The notes below the pieces were generated by a model, which searched no databases, was not told the DNA's origin, and saw only the letters and a list, made by a program, of their open reading frames with translations. Of a stretch of DNA of 49,465 nucleotides, positions 39,602-48,313 are shown one piece after another. Both the position numbers and the translations under genes were made by a program. This DNA is from Treponema sp. (GTDB lineage Bacteria > Spirochaetota > Spirochaetia > Treponematales > Treponemataceae). The stretch is from contig JAILHD010000042.1 in assembly GCA_024696155.1 (NCBI GenBank), forward strand, positions 1-49,465, written 5' to 3'. The stretch's first letter is position 1. Every line of letters starts with the position of its first letter.

Positions 39602-41179
39602 ATGGCTATTGTTGTAAAAGGTGAAAATCTTACTATTGAAGATGTTTGTAAAGTTGCTTATGAAGGAGAAAAGGTTGATTTTCCAGAAGATAAAGAATTT
39701 TGGGAAAGAATCGAAAAATCACGAAAATTTTTGATTGACTATATAAATACTGGGGTTCCAACTTATGGTGTTACAACTGACTTTGGCGATTCATGTCATA
39801 ATCAGATTAGTGTAGATAAGGCTGGTGAACTTCAGCGCACAATTGCCACATATCACGGAATTGGGCTTGGACCGAAATTTGACCACGAAACAGGACGAGC
39901 GGTTGTTCTTGCGCGCTTGAACGGTAACGTAAAGGGTGGCCACAGTGCAATCCGGCCGGAACTTGCAAAAATGATGCAGACACTTTTGAACAAAGACATC
40001 ATTCCGGTAATTCCGCAGCTTGGTTCAGTTGGTGCAAGCGGTGATCTAACACCACTTAGTTATCTTGCAGCTGTAATCATGGGACAGCGCGATGTTTATT
40101 ACAAAGGAAAAATTGTTCCAGCAATGGAAGCTTTTAAAGCAGAAGGAATTGAACCTCTTCCGATAGAAGCAAAAGAAGGCCTTGCAATTATGAACGGAAC
40201 CAGCGTTATGACAGCAGTTGCCTCACTCGCATGGAAAAAGGCTGAACGACTTGCTAATATTTCTGACTTTCTTACAGCGGTAACTTCTGAAATCACACGC
40301 GGAAAGGACACACCTTTTATTACAAAGGTAAGTCAACTTAAAAACCACCGCGGACAGATGGAATCGGCAGTATATGTTCATAACATCATTGTAAATTCAA
40401 AGCGCGTTTACAAGTACGAAGAATTCCTTCAGACTCAGATTGAAAAAATGGACGGCCGCGGATTTGTGGCTCAGACAAATAAAATTCAGGACAGATATTC
40501 CATCCGCTGTGCACCGCAGATTAACGGCGTTTATCGCGACACTTTGAACATGGCGCGAGCATGGATTACGGAAGAGTTGAACAGTTCAAACGACAATCCT
40601 CTTGTAGATATCGACACACAGCAGCTATATAACACTGGTAACTTCTACGGCGGACACATTTGTGCGGCTTGCGACTACCTGCGTACAGCGCTCGCAAATA
40701 TTGCTGATCTTAGCGACAAGCAGGCAGAAATCATAATTGACGGAAAGTTCAATGGGCTTACAGAAAACCTTATTCCGTATACACCGGCTGATCACCCGCG
40801 TGCAGGGCTTCGTCTTGGCTTTAAGGCGGCTCAGATTACAATCAGCGCAATCCGTGGTGAAGTTGCAACTTACTGTTTCCCTGTTTCATTAACTTCTGCT
40901 CCAACTGAAGCTCTGAATCAGGATAAGGTTAGTATGGGTACAATTAGTGCGCGCAAACTTGCAGAGCAGATTGATCTTGTATTCCTTCAGTTTGCAACTC
41001 ATCTTCTTGCTGCAATGCAGGCTGTTGATCTTGCTGGAATTGAAGATTTTGCGCCGTTTACAAAGAAAGTTCACGCAGAAGTTCGCAAAATGAGCGCATT
41101 TGTAGAAGATGACCGCGCATTAGACAAAGAAGCTACAGCCGTTGCAGAATGGCTTAAAAAGACAGAGATCTTTGCGTAA
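39602..41179 (+). CDS. hutH: Aromatic amino acid ammonia-lyase, histidine ammonia-lyase (HutH) like
   Basis: Removes ammonia from histidine (giving urocanate) or a related aromatic amino acid, using a self-made MIO cofactor. The MIO triad is Ala145-Ser146-Gly147 in SVGASGDLTPLSYLAA. TYGVTTDFG matches the catalytic-tyrosine loop, and LQRTIATYHGIG has a His at the selectivity position where histidine and tyrosine lyases carry one and phenylalanine lyases do not. SSNDNPLVD and NQDKVSMGTISARK are further family blocks. 525 residues. The ATG at 39602 follows an AAGAGG ribosome site; an upstream in-frame TTG is weaker. No hutU, hutI or hutG is near, so a role in histidine catabolism is not supported by context, and a tyrosine lyase or aminomutase is possible. 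Confidence 0.87.
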   Translation: MAIVVKGENLTIEDVCKVAYEGEKVDFPEDKEFWERIEKSRKFLIDYINTGVPTYGVTTDFGDSCHNQISVDKAGELQRTIATYHGIGLGPKFDHETGRAVVLARLNGNVKGGHSAIRPELAKMMQTLLNKDIIPVIPQLGSVGASGDLTPLSYLAAVIMGQRDVYYKGKIVPAMEAFKAEGIEPLPIEAKEGLAIMNGTSVMTAVASLAWKKAERLANISDFLTAVTSEITRGKDTPFITKVSQLKNHRGQMESAVYVHNIIVNSKRVYKYEEFLQTQIEKMDGRGFVAQTNKIQDRYSIRCAPQINGVYRDTLNMARAWITEELNSSNDNPLVDIDTQQLYNTGNFYGGHICAACDYLRTALANIADLSDKQAEIIIDGKFNGLTENLIPYTPADHPRAGLRLGFKAAQITISAIRGEVATYCFPVSLTSAPTEALNQDKVSMGTISARKLAEQIDLVFLQFATHLLAAMQAVDLAGIEDFAPFTKKVHAEVRKMSAFVEDDRALDKEATAVAEWLKKTEIFA

Positions 41180-41182
41180 TTC

Positions 41183-41731
41183 ATGACAGAGAAAACTGCC
41201 GGACTTTTAAAAAATCTTGCTCAAAAATATGAAGTTTCATCTTTTACTGAAAGTGACCCAAGCCGATTTTTGAGCTGGTACTCAGATGTAAAAGATGTTG
41301 AGATTGCTTCTTTTGTGGCGGCAATGCTCAGCTTTGGAAGCAGAAAACAGTTTATTCCAAAAATTGAAATGCTTTTGCGTCAGGCAGACTTTTCGGGTGG
41401 CATTTACACATGGATAAAAACTGGGAAATTTGAATCTTTCTGTGCAGAAAATGATGACGGAGAAAAGTTTTATCGTTTTTATTCCTGGAAAGATATGTAC
41501 GTTTTTTTTTCAGCAATAAAACAGCTTTTGGAAGAGTATGATTCTTTTGGTTTATATGTAAGGTCATTTTCTGAAAAACTGGACGGAAAATTAAATTCCT
41601 GTCAAAAGTCAGTTCTTGCAATTTCTAATGCGTTTGAAAACTGCTCAATTGTTCCTAAAGGGAAAAATTCTGCAAATAAACGGGTTCAAACAAATGAGGT
41701 ATTATACTGTAATACCGAGAAAAATCATTGA
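41183..41731 (+). pseudogene. DUF2400 (TIGR02757) family protein, C-terminally truncated
   Basis: Family of unknown function, distantly helix-hairpin-helix-glycosylase-like. The N-terminal two thirds match: LAQKYEVSSFTESDPSRFLS, EIASFVAAMLSFGSRKQF, then YRFYSWKDMYVFFSAIKQLL. The protein should continue after VPKGKNSANKR with a segment of the NMFLRWMVR type and a long C-terminal part; instead the frame runs into unrelated sequence (VQTNEVLYC) at about 41690 and stops at residue 182. The family usually has 250 or more residues. It starts 4 bp after the lyase gene. The break is at the edge of the rearranged zone. Confidence 0.8.
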
Positions 41732-41870
41732 TATTCACGATGATATTATGCAAAGAAATAGTTTCTTTATAATTGCTGACTTTCCAGAATTACAATTGCA
41801 AAACTGTAGAATTGATATAATAATCGCTTTTGGTATTGATGGTAAGCGTCAAACCAACCGCACATTCTAA
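41694..41870 (+). other. Unrecognised open frame broken by the IS66 left end
   Basis: From ATG 41694 a frame encodes MRYYTVIPRKIIDIHDDIM and a further stretch rich in Ile and Phe; it crosses the presumed IS66 end at 41842 after about 49 codons and stops at 41870. It begins exactly where the DUF2400 similarity ends. It looks like the head or middle of a foreign gene, but I cannot assign it. Confidence 0.35.
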
Positions 41871-41910
41871 AACACTTCCACCTTCTGTAAACTAACACAG
41901 AGGTGGAAAA

Positions 41911-42219
41911 ATGGCATATTACTCAAGACAACAGAAATACATTTTTATCAAGCGGTATAAAGATTCCAAAATGTCAGCCAGCGCGTTCTGCAGGGAGAAC
42001 GGACTTAATGTTAATACATTCAAATACTGGATTTATTCCGAAGACTGGAAATACAGCGATGAGCTGATGTCCGGCTTTGTTGAGCTTGGAGAAACGGAAA
42101 TCAAAACAGACCTGGACAAATCGGTAACGATAAAGAAAGCCGGAATCGAAATAAAAGTCCCTGCAGAAATTGCGGAGCGGAATCTTGTGAAAATCCTTGA
42201 TGCGGTGGCAATGATATGA
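41911..42219 (+). CDS. IS66-family accessory protein TnpA (copy 2)
   Basis: Helix-turn-helix protein of the IS66 transposition machinery. Recognition comes from YSRQQKYIFIKRYKDSKMSA, the NGLNVNTFKYWIYSEDW recognition-helix region and the C-terminal VTIKKAGIEIKVPAEI strand pair, which parallels the copy at 35600. 102 residues. AGGTGG precedes the ATG. The stop overlaps the tnpB start by 4 bp (ATGA). Confidence 0.87.
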   Translation: MAYYSRQQKYIFIKRYKDSKMSASAFCRENGLNVNTFKYWIYSEDWKYSDELMSGFVELGETEIKTDLDKSVTIKKAGIEIKVPAEIAERNLVKILDAVAMI

Positions 42220-42560
42220 AAATCGATTTCTCTAACACCCGCATTTTCATCCGACCTGGTGCAACAAACATGCATAAGTCTTTCGAAGGACTTACAGAAG
42301 TCATAAAAAACACAATGAAGCTGAACCAGTATGACAAGGACTGCGTTTTCCTGTTTTGCAATTCTACAAGAAACATAATAAAGGCAATCTGGTGGAGCGG
42401 AAACGGCTTCTGGATTGCTGCCAAACGGCTAGAAAGGGAACGCTGGCCGTGGCCGCAAACACAAGAGGAAGCCATGGAAATCAAGAATGAAGATCTTGAG
42501 CTGCTTTTGAAAGGAATCAATGTCTGGAAAAGACACAGCGAGCTTCATTACGAGATTTAA
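42216..42560 (+). CDS. IS66-family Orf2 protein TnpB
   Basis: Second accessory protein of IS66 elements (the IS66 Orf2 like family), required for transposition; not related to the RNA-guided TnpB nucleases. Family marks: IFIRPGATNMHKSFEGLTEV, a VFLFCNSTRNIIKAIWW strand region with the usual GNGFWIAAKRLERERWPWP segment, and a short C-terminal helix. 114 residues, full length. This gene is missing from copy 1. Confidence 0.92.
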   Translation: MKIDFSNTRIFIRPGATNMHKSFEGLTEVIKNTMKLNQYDKDCVFLFCNSTRNIIKAIWWSGNGFWIAAKRLERERWPWPQTQEEAMEIKNEDLELLLKGINVWKRHSELHYEI

Positions 42561-42614
42561 ACTAGTTTTTTAAATGGTTTTCACACAAATTCAAGTATGA
42601 TAAAATTTTGAGAA

Positions 42615-44372
42615 ATGAGTGAAAACCAGAATCTGACAATAGAAGAAGTACTCCGACAGCTTGAAGAAGCAAAGAAACGCATTGCTCATTTAGAGGAAAA
42701 AGTAGAGTCAAAGGAACTGGAAATTCACAAACAGTCAGAAGAACTTCACTGGCAGTCTGAAGAAATAATAAAGCAGAAAAATGAAATCAAGAACTTGAAG
42801 GAACAGCTTTCTTCCCTGCTTAGGAATAAGTTCGCAAAACGCGCAGAAGAATATGTACCGGAAGTAAAGGTCGAAGAATTCAACAGGGAATCCGTAACGG
42901 TTCCTCCATCAGCAGAGAATCCGAAAGAAAAACCTATATTCAAAGAGCATGACAAATCAAAGCGCGTATATCTTGAGGAAGAATCTGCAAGGCCAAAGAC
43001 CTGCGGCAGAACTATTTTTGGTCTGGAGATTCCGCGAAAGGAAGAGAGAATAAAGCTCCCGGAAAATGAAATGTACTGTAAATGCGGAGCTCGTTTAAGG
43101 GTTATCGGAGAAGAGGTAACAGAAAAACTTGTAATGCCAAAAAGCAAAATCTATGTCCGGCGTATCGTAAGGGAAAAATGTCAGTGTCCGAAATGCGAAG
43201 GGATTACTTATTCTGATAAATCTGTTGTAAAGACAGCGCCTGTTGAAAAGACAATATTCCCGAAAGCTATGATTACTCCAAGTGTTGTGGCCAATATTAT
43301 ATGCAACAAATATGACATGCACATTCCGTATTACCGCCAGGAATACGCCTTTAAGTACCGGCACCTTTATATTTCACGCGAGAATATGACCAACTGGCAG
43401 GAAACAGCAGCCGCAGCTCTTGAACCTCTTCGCGAATTATTTCATGAGGAACTGCTAAGCGGAAATGTAATTCATGCAGATGAGACACCAGTAAAGGTCA
43501 TCAACCAGAAAACGGATGAAATAAAATCTGAGTTAGGACTCCAGAAAGGCGACAAGCTGAAAGACCGTGAGAAATGCTATATCTGGGTACTCATGGGCGG
43601 AAAAGAAAATCATCCAGTACTGGAATACAATTTCAGATGGACGAGGTGCAAGAATAATGTACTTCCTCTGATTGAAGGATTTTCAGGGTACATGATGACT
43701 GACGGGCTCAGCTCATACCATACTACTGCTGAAGAATATAATGAGACTCATGAAAACAAAATCATTTCCTGTGCCTGCAACGCCCACAACAGACGAAAGT
43801 ATTTTGATGCATGGAAAAACGGAAATGATCTGGATGCAGAGCCTGCACTTGAATATTATCACAATATTTATGAAATCGAGAAAGAACTGAGGTGGAAGTA
43901 TGACCATAAGAAACTTACCGCCGAAGAGTTCGTTAAAAAACGCAGGGAACGAGTTATCCCGATATTCGAAAAATTTAAGGACTGGGTTACTGAAATCAAG
44001 CCGAAAGTAAGGCCCGGCTCAAAACTTGGAAAAGCTGTTATTTATTCTCTCAATCAGTGGGACAGACTCCAAAAGTATCTGGACTGTGCTGAGCTTACCC
44101 CGGATAATAATGAATGTGAGGCTATTGGAATCCGGCCTTTTACTGTCGGCAGAAATAACTGGAAGTTCAATTACAGCGGCGAAGGAGCTAAAAGCGCCTG
44201 CTTTATGTTCTCTCTTGTTCAGACTGCAAAAGCCAATGGGCTGGAACCAGAAGAATATATACGTAATCTTTTTGAACAGGCCCCATACTGTGAGACTAAG
44301 GAAGACTGGAAAAAACTGCTTCCGTGGAATATTGAACTGAAACCTTTTGATGACCGAGGTGAATGGGTGTAG
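42615..44372 (+). CDS. IS66-family transposase TnpC, full length
   Basis: DDE transposase. Domains in order: an N-terminal coiled coil at about 8-70, a zinc-binding region with CKCGARL and CQCPKCEG at about 155-195, and the catalytic domain with Asp in IHADETPVKV, Asp in MMTDGLSSYH and Glu in NNECEAIGIRPFTVGRNNW. The C-terminal helper helix and the tail KLLPWNIELKPFDDRGEW are present. 585 residues, apparently intact. The tail is homologous to, but distinct from, the tails at 36566 and 38812, so copy 2 is a different IS66 lineage. Coding is uninterrupted. Confidence 0.95.
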   Translation: MSENQNLTIEEVLRQLEEAKKRIAHLEEKVESKELEIHKQSEELHWQSEEIIKQKNEIKNLKEQLSSLLRNKFAKRAEEYVPEVKVEEFNRESVTVPPSAENPKEKPIFKEHDKSKRVYLEEESARPKTCGRTIFGLEIPRKEERIKLPENEMYCKCGARLRVIGEEVTEKLVMPKSKIYVRRIVREKCQCPKCEGITYSDKSVVKTAPVEKTIFPKAMITPSVVANIICNKYDMHIPYYRQEYAFKYRHLYISRENMTNWQETAAAALEPLRELFHEELLSGNVIHADETPVKVINQKTDEIKSELGLQKGDKLKDREKCYIWVLMGGKENHPVLEYNFRWTRCKNNVLPLIEGFSGYMMTDGLSSYHTTAEEYNETHENKIISCACNAHNRRKYFDAWKNGNDLDAEPALEYYHNIYEIEKELRWKYDHKKLTAEEFVKKRRERVIPIFEKFKDWVTEIKPKVRPGSKLGKAVIYSLNQWDRLQKYLDCAELTPDNNECEAIGIRPFTVGRNNWKFNYSGEGAKSACFMFSLVQTAKANGLEPEEYIRNLFEQAPYCETKEDWKKLLPWNIELKPFDDRGEWV

Positions 44373-44373
44373 C

Positions 44374-44565
44374 TCAGACCTTGCTACTCTCGAATGTGCT
44401 CTTGTCCAATACACAGAACTTGCAGTAGAACGCCTCCGCCAGCTGGATTGTGAATGCCAGGCCGTACAAGTCACAATCTCCACCTGAAACTATTATTCAG
44501 ATGACATAAACAGCCAGTACTCAAACGGAGTTATAGTCCAGCTTCCACGCCTCACATCCTACTAA
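44374..44565 (+). pseudogene. Remnant of a UmuC-type Y-family DNA polymerase, C-terminus
   Basis: A frame starting directly after the tnpC stop encodes SDLATLECALVQYTELAVER, then LRQLDCECQAVQVTIST, a TGA at 44485-44487, and then NYYSDDINSQYSNGVIVQLP before TAA. This follows the UmuC C-terminal pattern (D-L-x-x-L-x-x-A-x-x-x-Y-x-x-x-A-x-x-x-LR, a beta strand ending near T-N, and QYSNS-x-x-x-x-LP). The 37-codon and 25-codon parts lie in the same frame, so one nonsense change separates them. It has no polymerase core. Identification is by eye. Confidence 0.6.
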
Positions 44566-44603
44566 ATTGTATAAATAGGTTAATTATCTTCTTTTTCATA
44601 CCT

Positions 44604-44765
44604 TATTCTCTATTGTACTTTTTTACTGGATAGATTTCATATAATTGATAATCACTTATACCGGGATTATATTCTATAAATGGATTCCTCTTTATTAATT
44701 CATAATGAGCAATTTTAATATCTGGCTCTCCAAAATTATCATCTAGGGAAAAGAAAGAAAAAGTT
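44604..44765 (-). pseudogene. Possible C-terminal fragment of a third island lipoprotein
   Basis: Immediately after the lipoprotein stop at 44764 another minus frame stays open for about 52 codons without a start codon, with the peptide SLDDNFGEPDIKIAHYELIK near its beginning. The GEP motif and the following helix faintly resemble the end of the preceding gene (DWGEPILRDYIKAND). It could be debris of another duplicate or an unrelated fragment. The rest of 44566-44763 shows nothing else. Confidence 0.3.
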
Positions 44766-45540
44766 ATTTATAAAAGGACATGGATTTTAATTCTTCCAAT
44801 GAATAAGCATCATTAGCTTTTATGTAATCTCTTAAAATAGGTTCGCCCCAATCTTCAATCCAAGTATATTTATACCGAATACAATCATTTCCAATTTCTT
44901 TTATACCATACTTTTTGTAAATAAAAGAATCTGTAACTGGGATTTTTTGAAAATTCCAGTTTTTTGTTTGTATCAAGTATTTTTTTTCAATATTTATGCT
45001 TCCTATGCAATATTCATTTTTTGATGTGTATTCATAGGTTTGAATAATATTTTTTATATCTTCAGAATCTTTTTCTAATTCTTGGATAGAAAGAGGAATT
45101 ATAAAAAGGTTGTTTTTATTCAAATTCCATTCAAAATTGAATATATAATAAAATACGATGTTATTCTTTTTAGAGAAGATTTTATTTTTAACATATCCAG
45201 TTCCATCTTTACAAAAAAACAGATCCCCTTTAACATCAGCATTTTCATATTGATTTTTATAAGGTTTTGTAATATCAGAAAAATATGATGAAGTATAAAC
45301 TGATTGCCAAGTTCCACATAATAATAATTCTTCATCGGTTAATTCTTTATTGATGATTTTTTCTCCAGGAACATATGTAAAATATGCTTCTGCCTTAGTG
45401 GTCCATAGTTTTGTATCTGATAAGGCTATCCAATTCCATTTAACACAATTTTCTAAATCTTCTGTACTTAGCTTTATTTTATTTTCACTACATGAAATAG
45501 AAAATACAGAAAATAATATTAGTAAGATTATTTTTTTCAT
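44764..45540 (-). CDS. Predicted lipoprotein, tandem paralogue 2 (candidate immunity protein)
   Basis: No family recognised. Lipoprotein signal with FSISC (Cys17), then 240 mature residues with strand-like patches (WTTKAEAYFTYVPG, CGTWQSVYTSSYF, YCIGSINIEKKYLI) and an acidic helical end SLEELKSMSFYK. It is clearly paralogous to the gene just upstream: both have the pattern SD-x3-WT-x-KA-x-AYFTY, a C-x-(T/D)-(W/S)-x-S-(V/I)-Y block, and the ending EDW-x3-(I/V)L-x-x-Y then L-x-EL-x-x-M-x-FYK. Starts 6 bp after that gene. Very AT-rich. As an envelope-anchored product at the end of an operon with a putative peptidase, it could be protective; this is inference. Confidence 0.75.
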   Translation of the reverse strand: MKKIILLILFSVFSISCSENKIKLSTEDLENCVKWNWIALSDTKLWTTKAEAYFTYVPGEKIINKELTDEELLLCGTWQSVYTSSYFSDITKPYKNQYENADVKGDLFFCKDGTGYVKNKIFSKKNNIVFYYIFNFEWNLNKNNLFIIPLSIQELEKDSEDIKNIIQTYEYTSKNEYCIGSINIEKKYLIQTKNWNFQKIPVTDSFIYKKYGIKEIGNDCIRYKYTWIEDWGEPILRDYIKANDAYSLEELKSMSFYK

Positions 45541-45546
45541 CGAATG

Positions 45547-46371
45547 TTATTGTTTATAAAACTCCATGTTTATCAATTCTGACAAAGTATATTCAGGATG
45601 CTCCTCTACATATTTTTTTAATACTTCAAAATCCCAGTCTTCTTCTATTAAGTTACTCTTAAATCGTAAGACATCACATCCAAGCCCATTTAAATTATAT
45701 TTACTAGAAAGGAAAGTTTTAGAAATATCTATTTCATTAAAATTGAAAGGTTTTGTTTGTATATATGCAATTGGAAAATTTTCTATTTCTCCAATTTTTG
45801 TAAAACTTGTTGTAGAAAAATAAGAAATATTTGATATATCTGATTTTTCAATAGATGAATATTCTACAACATATTTCGGAAGAATTAGAATTTCTGATTT
45901 TTCAATTTTCCAAAGATAATATAAGAAAAAATATGAAACATTATTTTCTGATTGAATCTCTCCTCCTAGTGCCCCTATATGATTTTTCCCAAAAGAAATA
46001 CCCTGATTACAAATAGAAGAAAAATATTGTTTCTCTATACTTTTAGGATTTTTATAAATTGAATTAATATTTGCACAATTTAAATATATTGAATCCCAAC
46101 ATCCTAAAACATCGATATCTTTGTCTGAATCTTTAATATTATTAGTCATATTGCATAAAGAGTGATCAAATGTATTAAACCAATCTAATGAATAAGTAAA
46201 ATATGCATATGCTTTGGGAGTCCACGTTGAATAATCTGAAGATATTAAAATATGATACTTACATGCTTCTTCTAATGCATTTTTATCACACTCATACGTA
46301 GTTGCATTACAAGAAATAAATAATAATGGAAAAAATATAAATGAGAAAATATATCTAATTTTTAACAACAT
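45547..46371 (-). CDS. Predicted lipoprotein, tandem paralogue 1 (candidate immunity protein)
   Basis: No family recognised. Lipoprotein signal ending LLFISC (Cys21 from the ATG at 46371; an in-frame TTG at 46380 is upstream). The mature part shares the AYAYFTYSLDW, LGCWDSIYLNC and TLSELINMEFYK landmarks with the next gene, showing tandem duplication followed by strong divergence. Several extra cysteines. It overlaps the end of the 651-residue protein gene by 17 bp, which ties its translation to that gene and makes a toxin-immunity relation reasonable. Coding sequence is extremely AT-rich. Confidence 0.77.
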   Translation of the reverse strand: MLLKIRYIFSFIFFPLLFISCNATTYECDKNALEEACKYHILISSDYSTWTPKAYAYFTYSLDWFNTFDHSLCNMTNNIKDSDKDIDVLGCWDSIYLNCANINSIYKNPKSIEKQYFSSICNQGISFGKNHIGALGGEIQSENNVSYFFLYYLWKIEKSEILILPKYVVEYSSIEKSDISNISYFSTTSFTKIGEIENFPIAYIQTKPFNFNEIDISKTFLSSKYNLNGLGCDVLRFKSNLIEEDWDFEVLKKYVEEHPEYTLSELINMEFYKQ

Positions 46372-48310
46372 AATAATCAACCTTATCGTTTAAAAATAAC
46401 CCCCTTGAAAATGCCCAGCCAGGCGGTACAATTCCAGTACTATTACCGGCCTGAAGAAAAACAGGATAATCTCTTAATACTTCAGGTTCTTTTCTCCCCT
46501 GATGTCCTGTATATCCGTTGGAACCTAAGAAACATGTTTGATCATCTCCAACAGCATCGTAATTATATTTAGTATCTTGGGTTATTACTATTGAAACATG
46601 TGCCGTATAATGCTTTGTTCCAGAGGTTGTTACATAATCAAAATCTGGGCTTGCAGCTAATACAAGATATCCTTGGTTCGCAAATTCATTTGCCTTATTT
46701 CCTGCTAATTCAGCATCTTTAACTTTTTGTGACGCATTACGATTTTTATCAAAATGCCCTTGTGGATTGATACACTCTAGATTCTCATTCGTTTGCCAAT
46801 CTTTATACATCTGCATAGCAGATTTTACTCCATTTGGTAAGATTTTTTTTGCAATATTTTCATCTAATGTTCCAGTTAATTTATTTAAGAAAAGGTTACA
46901 ATTTGTTGTATTGCCAACTTTTTCAAACTCTTTCATAATATCAGGTGTAAAATTAATTTGAAAATTTTTAGGTCGCTTATAATATAAATTATCTCCAGAA
47001 GATATTTTTGTTGGTTTAATATTATCGTTAACATTAATATTTTCAATCTTTACAGAAGTGGTTTGATTTACTTTTTTTCTATTCCTCAATTCCGTCCATA
47101 TTAATGCAACTTTTGCCAAATTGTTTTTTATCTTTGGACCATATTCTTCTTTTAATGCTTTAATAAATGTACTTTCTTCATTTTTTTGATTATTATCATT
47201 TGAAAGAAGACCAGCTGCCAATTGAATCATATTGTACTGATCATCTGTAATTTTTCCTGCAGTAAGTGCATCTTCTATTATTTTATGAGGAATTTTACCT
47301 GGATTTACAATCCATTTTCCTTCTGGAACACTCCATACATAACCGGCTGGCTTCATTAATTTTGTAAAAACATTATCTGTTTCAGAAGTATTATCAATAC
47401 CTAACCAATCTCCTAAAGTTCCCTGTAAGCCATTTGAACCAGAATGTATAGTTTTATTATCTTTGTCAACGATTTGTGAAATATTTCCATCATCAATCAA
47501 ATCACCATATTCATTTACCTTCCAATAGTTTCCTGTAGAATCAAAAGCAAAGTCTGCAAAATCTTTAAGTTCGGTTTCTCCGAAAATCTTTTTAATATAA
47601 TGGAGAATTCCATATTCTGGGAACTTTTGGTATATTCCTTCTCCATAAGTATTTGCAAAAGATTCAATGATCTTTGTATCTTCCAATACAATTTCTCTTG
47701 TTTCACCTTCTATAGAGTCTGTCGTAGCATTTCTCTTAAACTCATGTGCAAGAGTAATTGCTACCTGAATCTGATTTTCGGGTGTATCTTGCATTAAGTT
47801 TTCAGTTACAAAATGGGAATATCTATCATCGGTACGATAAGTTAATCCATTCTGATTTTCAGGCATTTTTGAGAATCTAATTTGTCTGTCTCCAGCATGA
47901 TATTCTTTTATTGCATTTTTTATTCTTTCATCTCCATGCTGTTCCAGGTTTTCAAGAGCTTTTTCTATTAATTCAGGATTTGAGTTTTCATTCTCGACAA
48001 TTAAAATATTACCTTTTGGGTAACTGTTTTTTGTAAACAAATCATTGTTTTCAACCATTTCCTTGCACATATAAAGAAATTGTGTAAGGTGTTCCAGAGG
48101 CATAATTTTCAGGTCGTTTGCATAATCAGCATCGTTTCTAAGAATTCCTGTTACTTCAGTCATCTCTTGATACAACGCTCTTTCTTCATCGCTTAATGCA
48201 TCCCGATTATCACAGCAGTAACTGTCATAATAAGTTGCAAAGTTTTCTATAGAGTCATTAATTAAAGTGATTGCTCTGTCTCGTGTTATTGTTGTTGTTT
48301 CTTCGCTCAT
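46355..48310 (-). CDS. Large modular protein with C-terminal Cys/His peptidase-like domain (candidate effector)
   Basis: 651 residues without signal peptide or membrane helix. Residues 1-230 are helical and contain ITLAHEFKRN (His189-Glu190), which looks like part of a metallopeptidase-type helix but lacks the second His at the HExxH spacing. Residues 255-345 carry aromatic/glycine-rich repeats (GNYWKVNEYGDLIDDG, then GYVWSVPEGKWIVNPG) like the linker modules of secreted multidomain proteins. The C-terminal 190 residues have NTTNCNLFLNKL (Cys471) and, 100 residues on, HYTAHVSIVI (His571), the order and local sequence of NlpC/P60 or CHAP cysteine peptidases and amidases. Context: metalloprotein and small protein upstream, lipoproteins downstream. 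An effector attacking cell wall or protein is inferred; the fold needs a profile or structure search. Confidence 0.6.
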   Translation of the reverse strand: MSEETTTITRDRAITLINDSIENFATYYDSYCCDNRDALSDEERALYQEMTEVTGILRNDADYANDLKIMPLEHLTQFLYMCKEMVENNDLFTKNSYPKGNILIVENENSNPELIEKALENLEQHGDERIKNAIKEYHAGDRQIRFSKMPENQNGLTYRTDDRYSHFVTENLMQDTPENQIQVAITLAHEFKRNATTDSIEGETREIVLEDTKIIESFANTYGEGIYQKFPEYGILHYIKKIFGETELKDFADFAFDSTGNYWKVNEYGDLIDDGNISQIVDKDNKTIHSGSNGLQGTLGDWLGIDNTSETDNVFTKLMKPAGYVWSVPEGKWIVNPGKIPHKIIEDALTAGKITDDQYNMIQLAAGLLSNDNNQKNEESTFIKALKEEYGPKIKNNLAKVALIWTELRNRKKVNQTTSVKIENINVNDNIKPTKISSGDNLYYKRPKNFQINFTPDIMKEFEKVGNTTNCNLFLNKLTGTLDENIAKKILPNGVKSAMQMYKDWQTNENLECINPQGHFDKNRNASQKVKDAELAGNKANEFANQGYLVLAASPDFDYVTTSGTKHYTAHVSIVITQDTKYNYDAVGDDQTCFLGSNGYTGHQGRKEPEVLRDYPVFLQAGNSTGIVPPGWAFSRGLFLNDKVDYYVVKN

Positions 48311-48313
48311 TTA

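Larger units (their letters stand above)
41842..44372 (+). mobile_element. IS66-family insertion sequence with intact tnpA-tnpB-tnpC (copy 2)
   Basis: Left end at GTAAGCGTCAA (41842). All three IS66 genes follow in order with 4-bp and 54-bp junctions. No inverted right end (a CTTAC-ending sequence) was found after tnpC; the sequence passes directly into a umuC remnant, so the right end is probably lost and the element may be immobile although its genes are intact. The right boundary given is the tnpC stop codon. Confidence 0.85.

Noticed and set aside
44374-44565. Small gene downstream of tnpC belonging to the IS
   Set aside because: No start codon, an in-frame TGA, and similarity to the UmuC C-terminus indicate a remnant.
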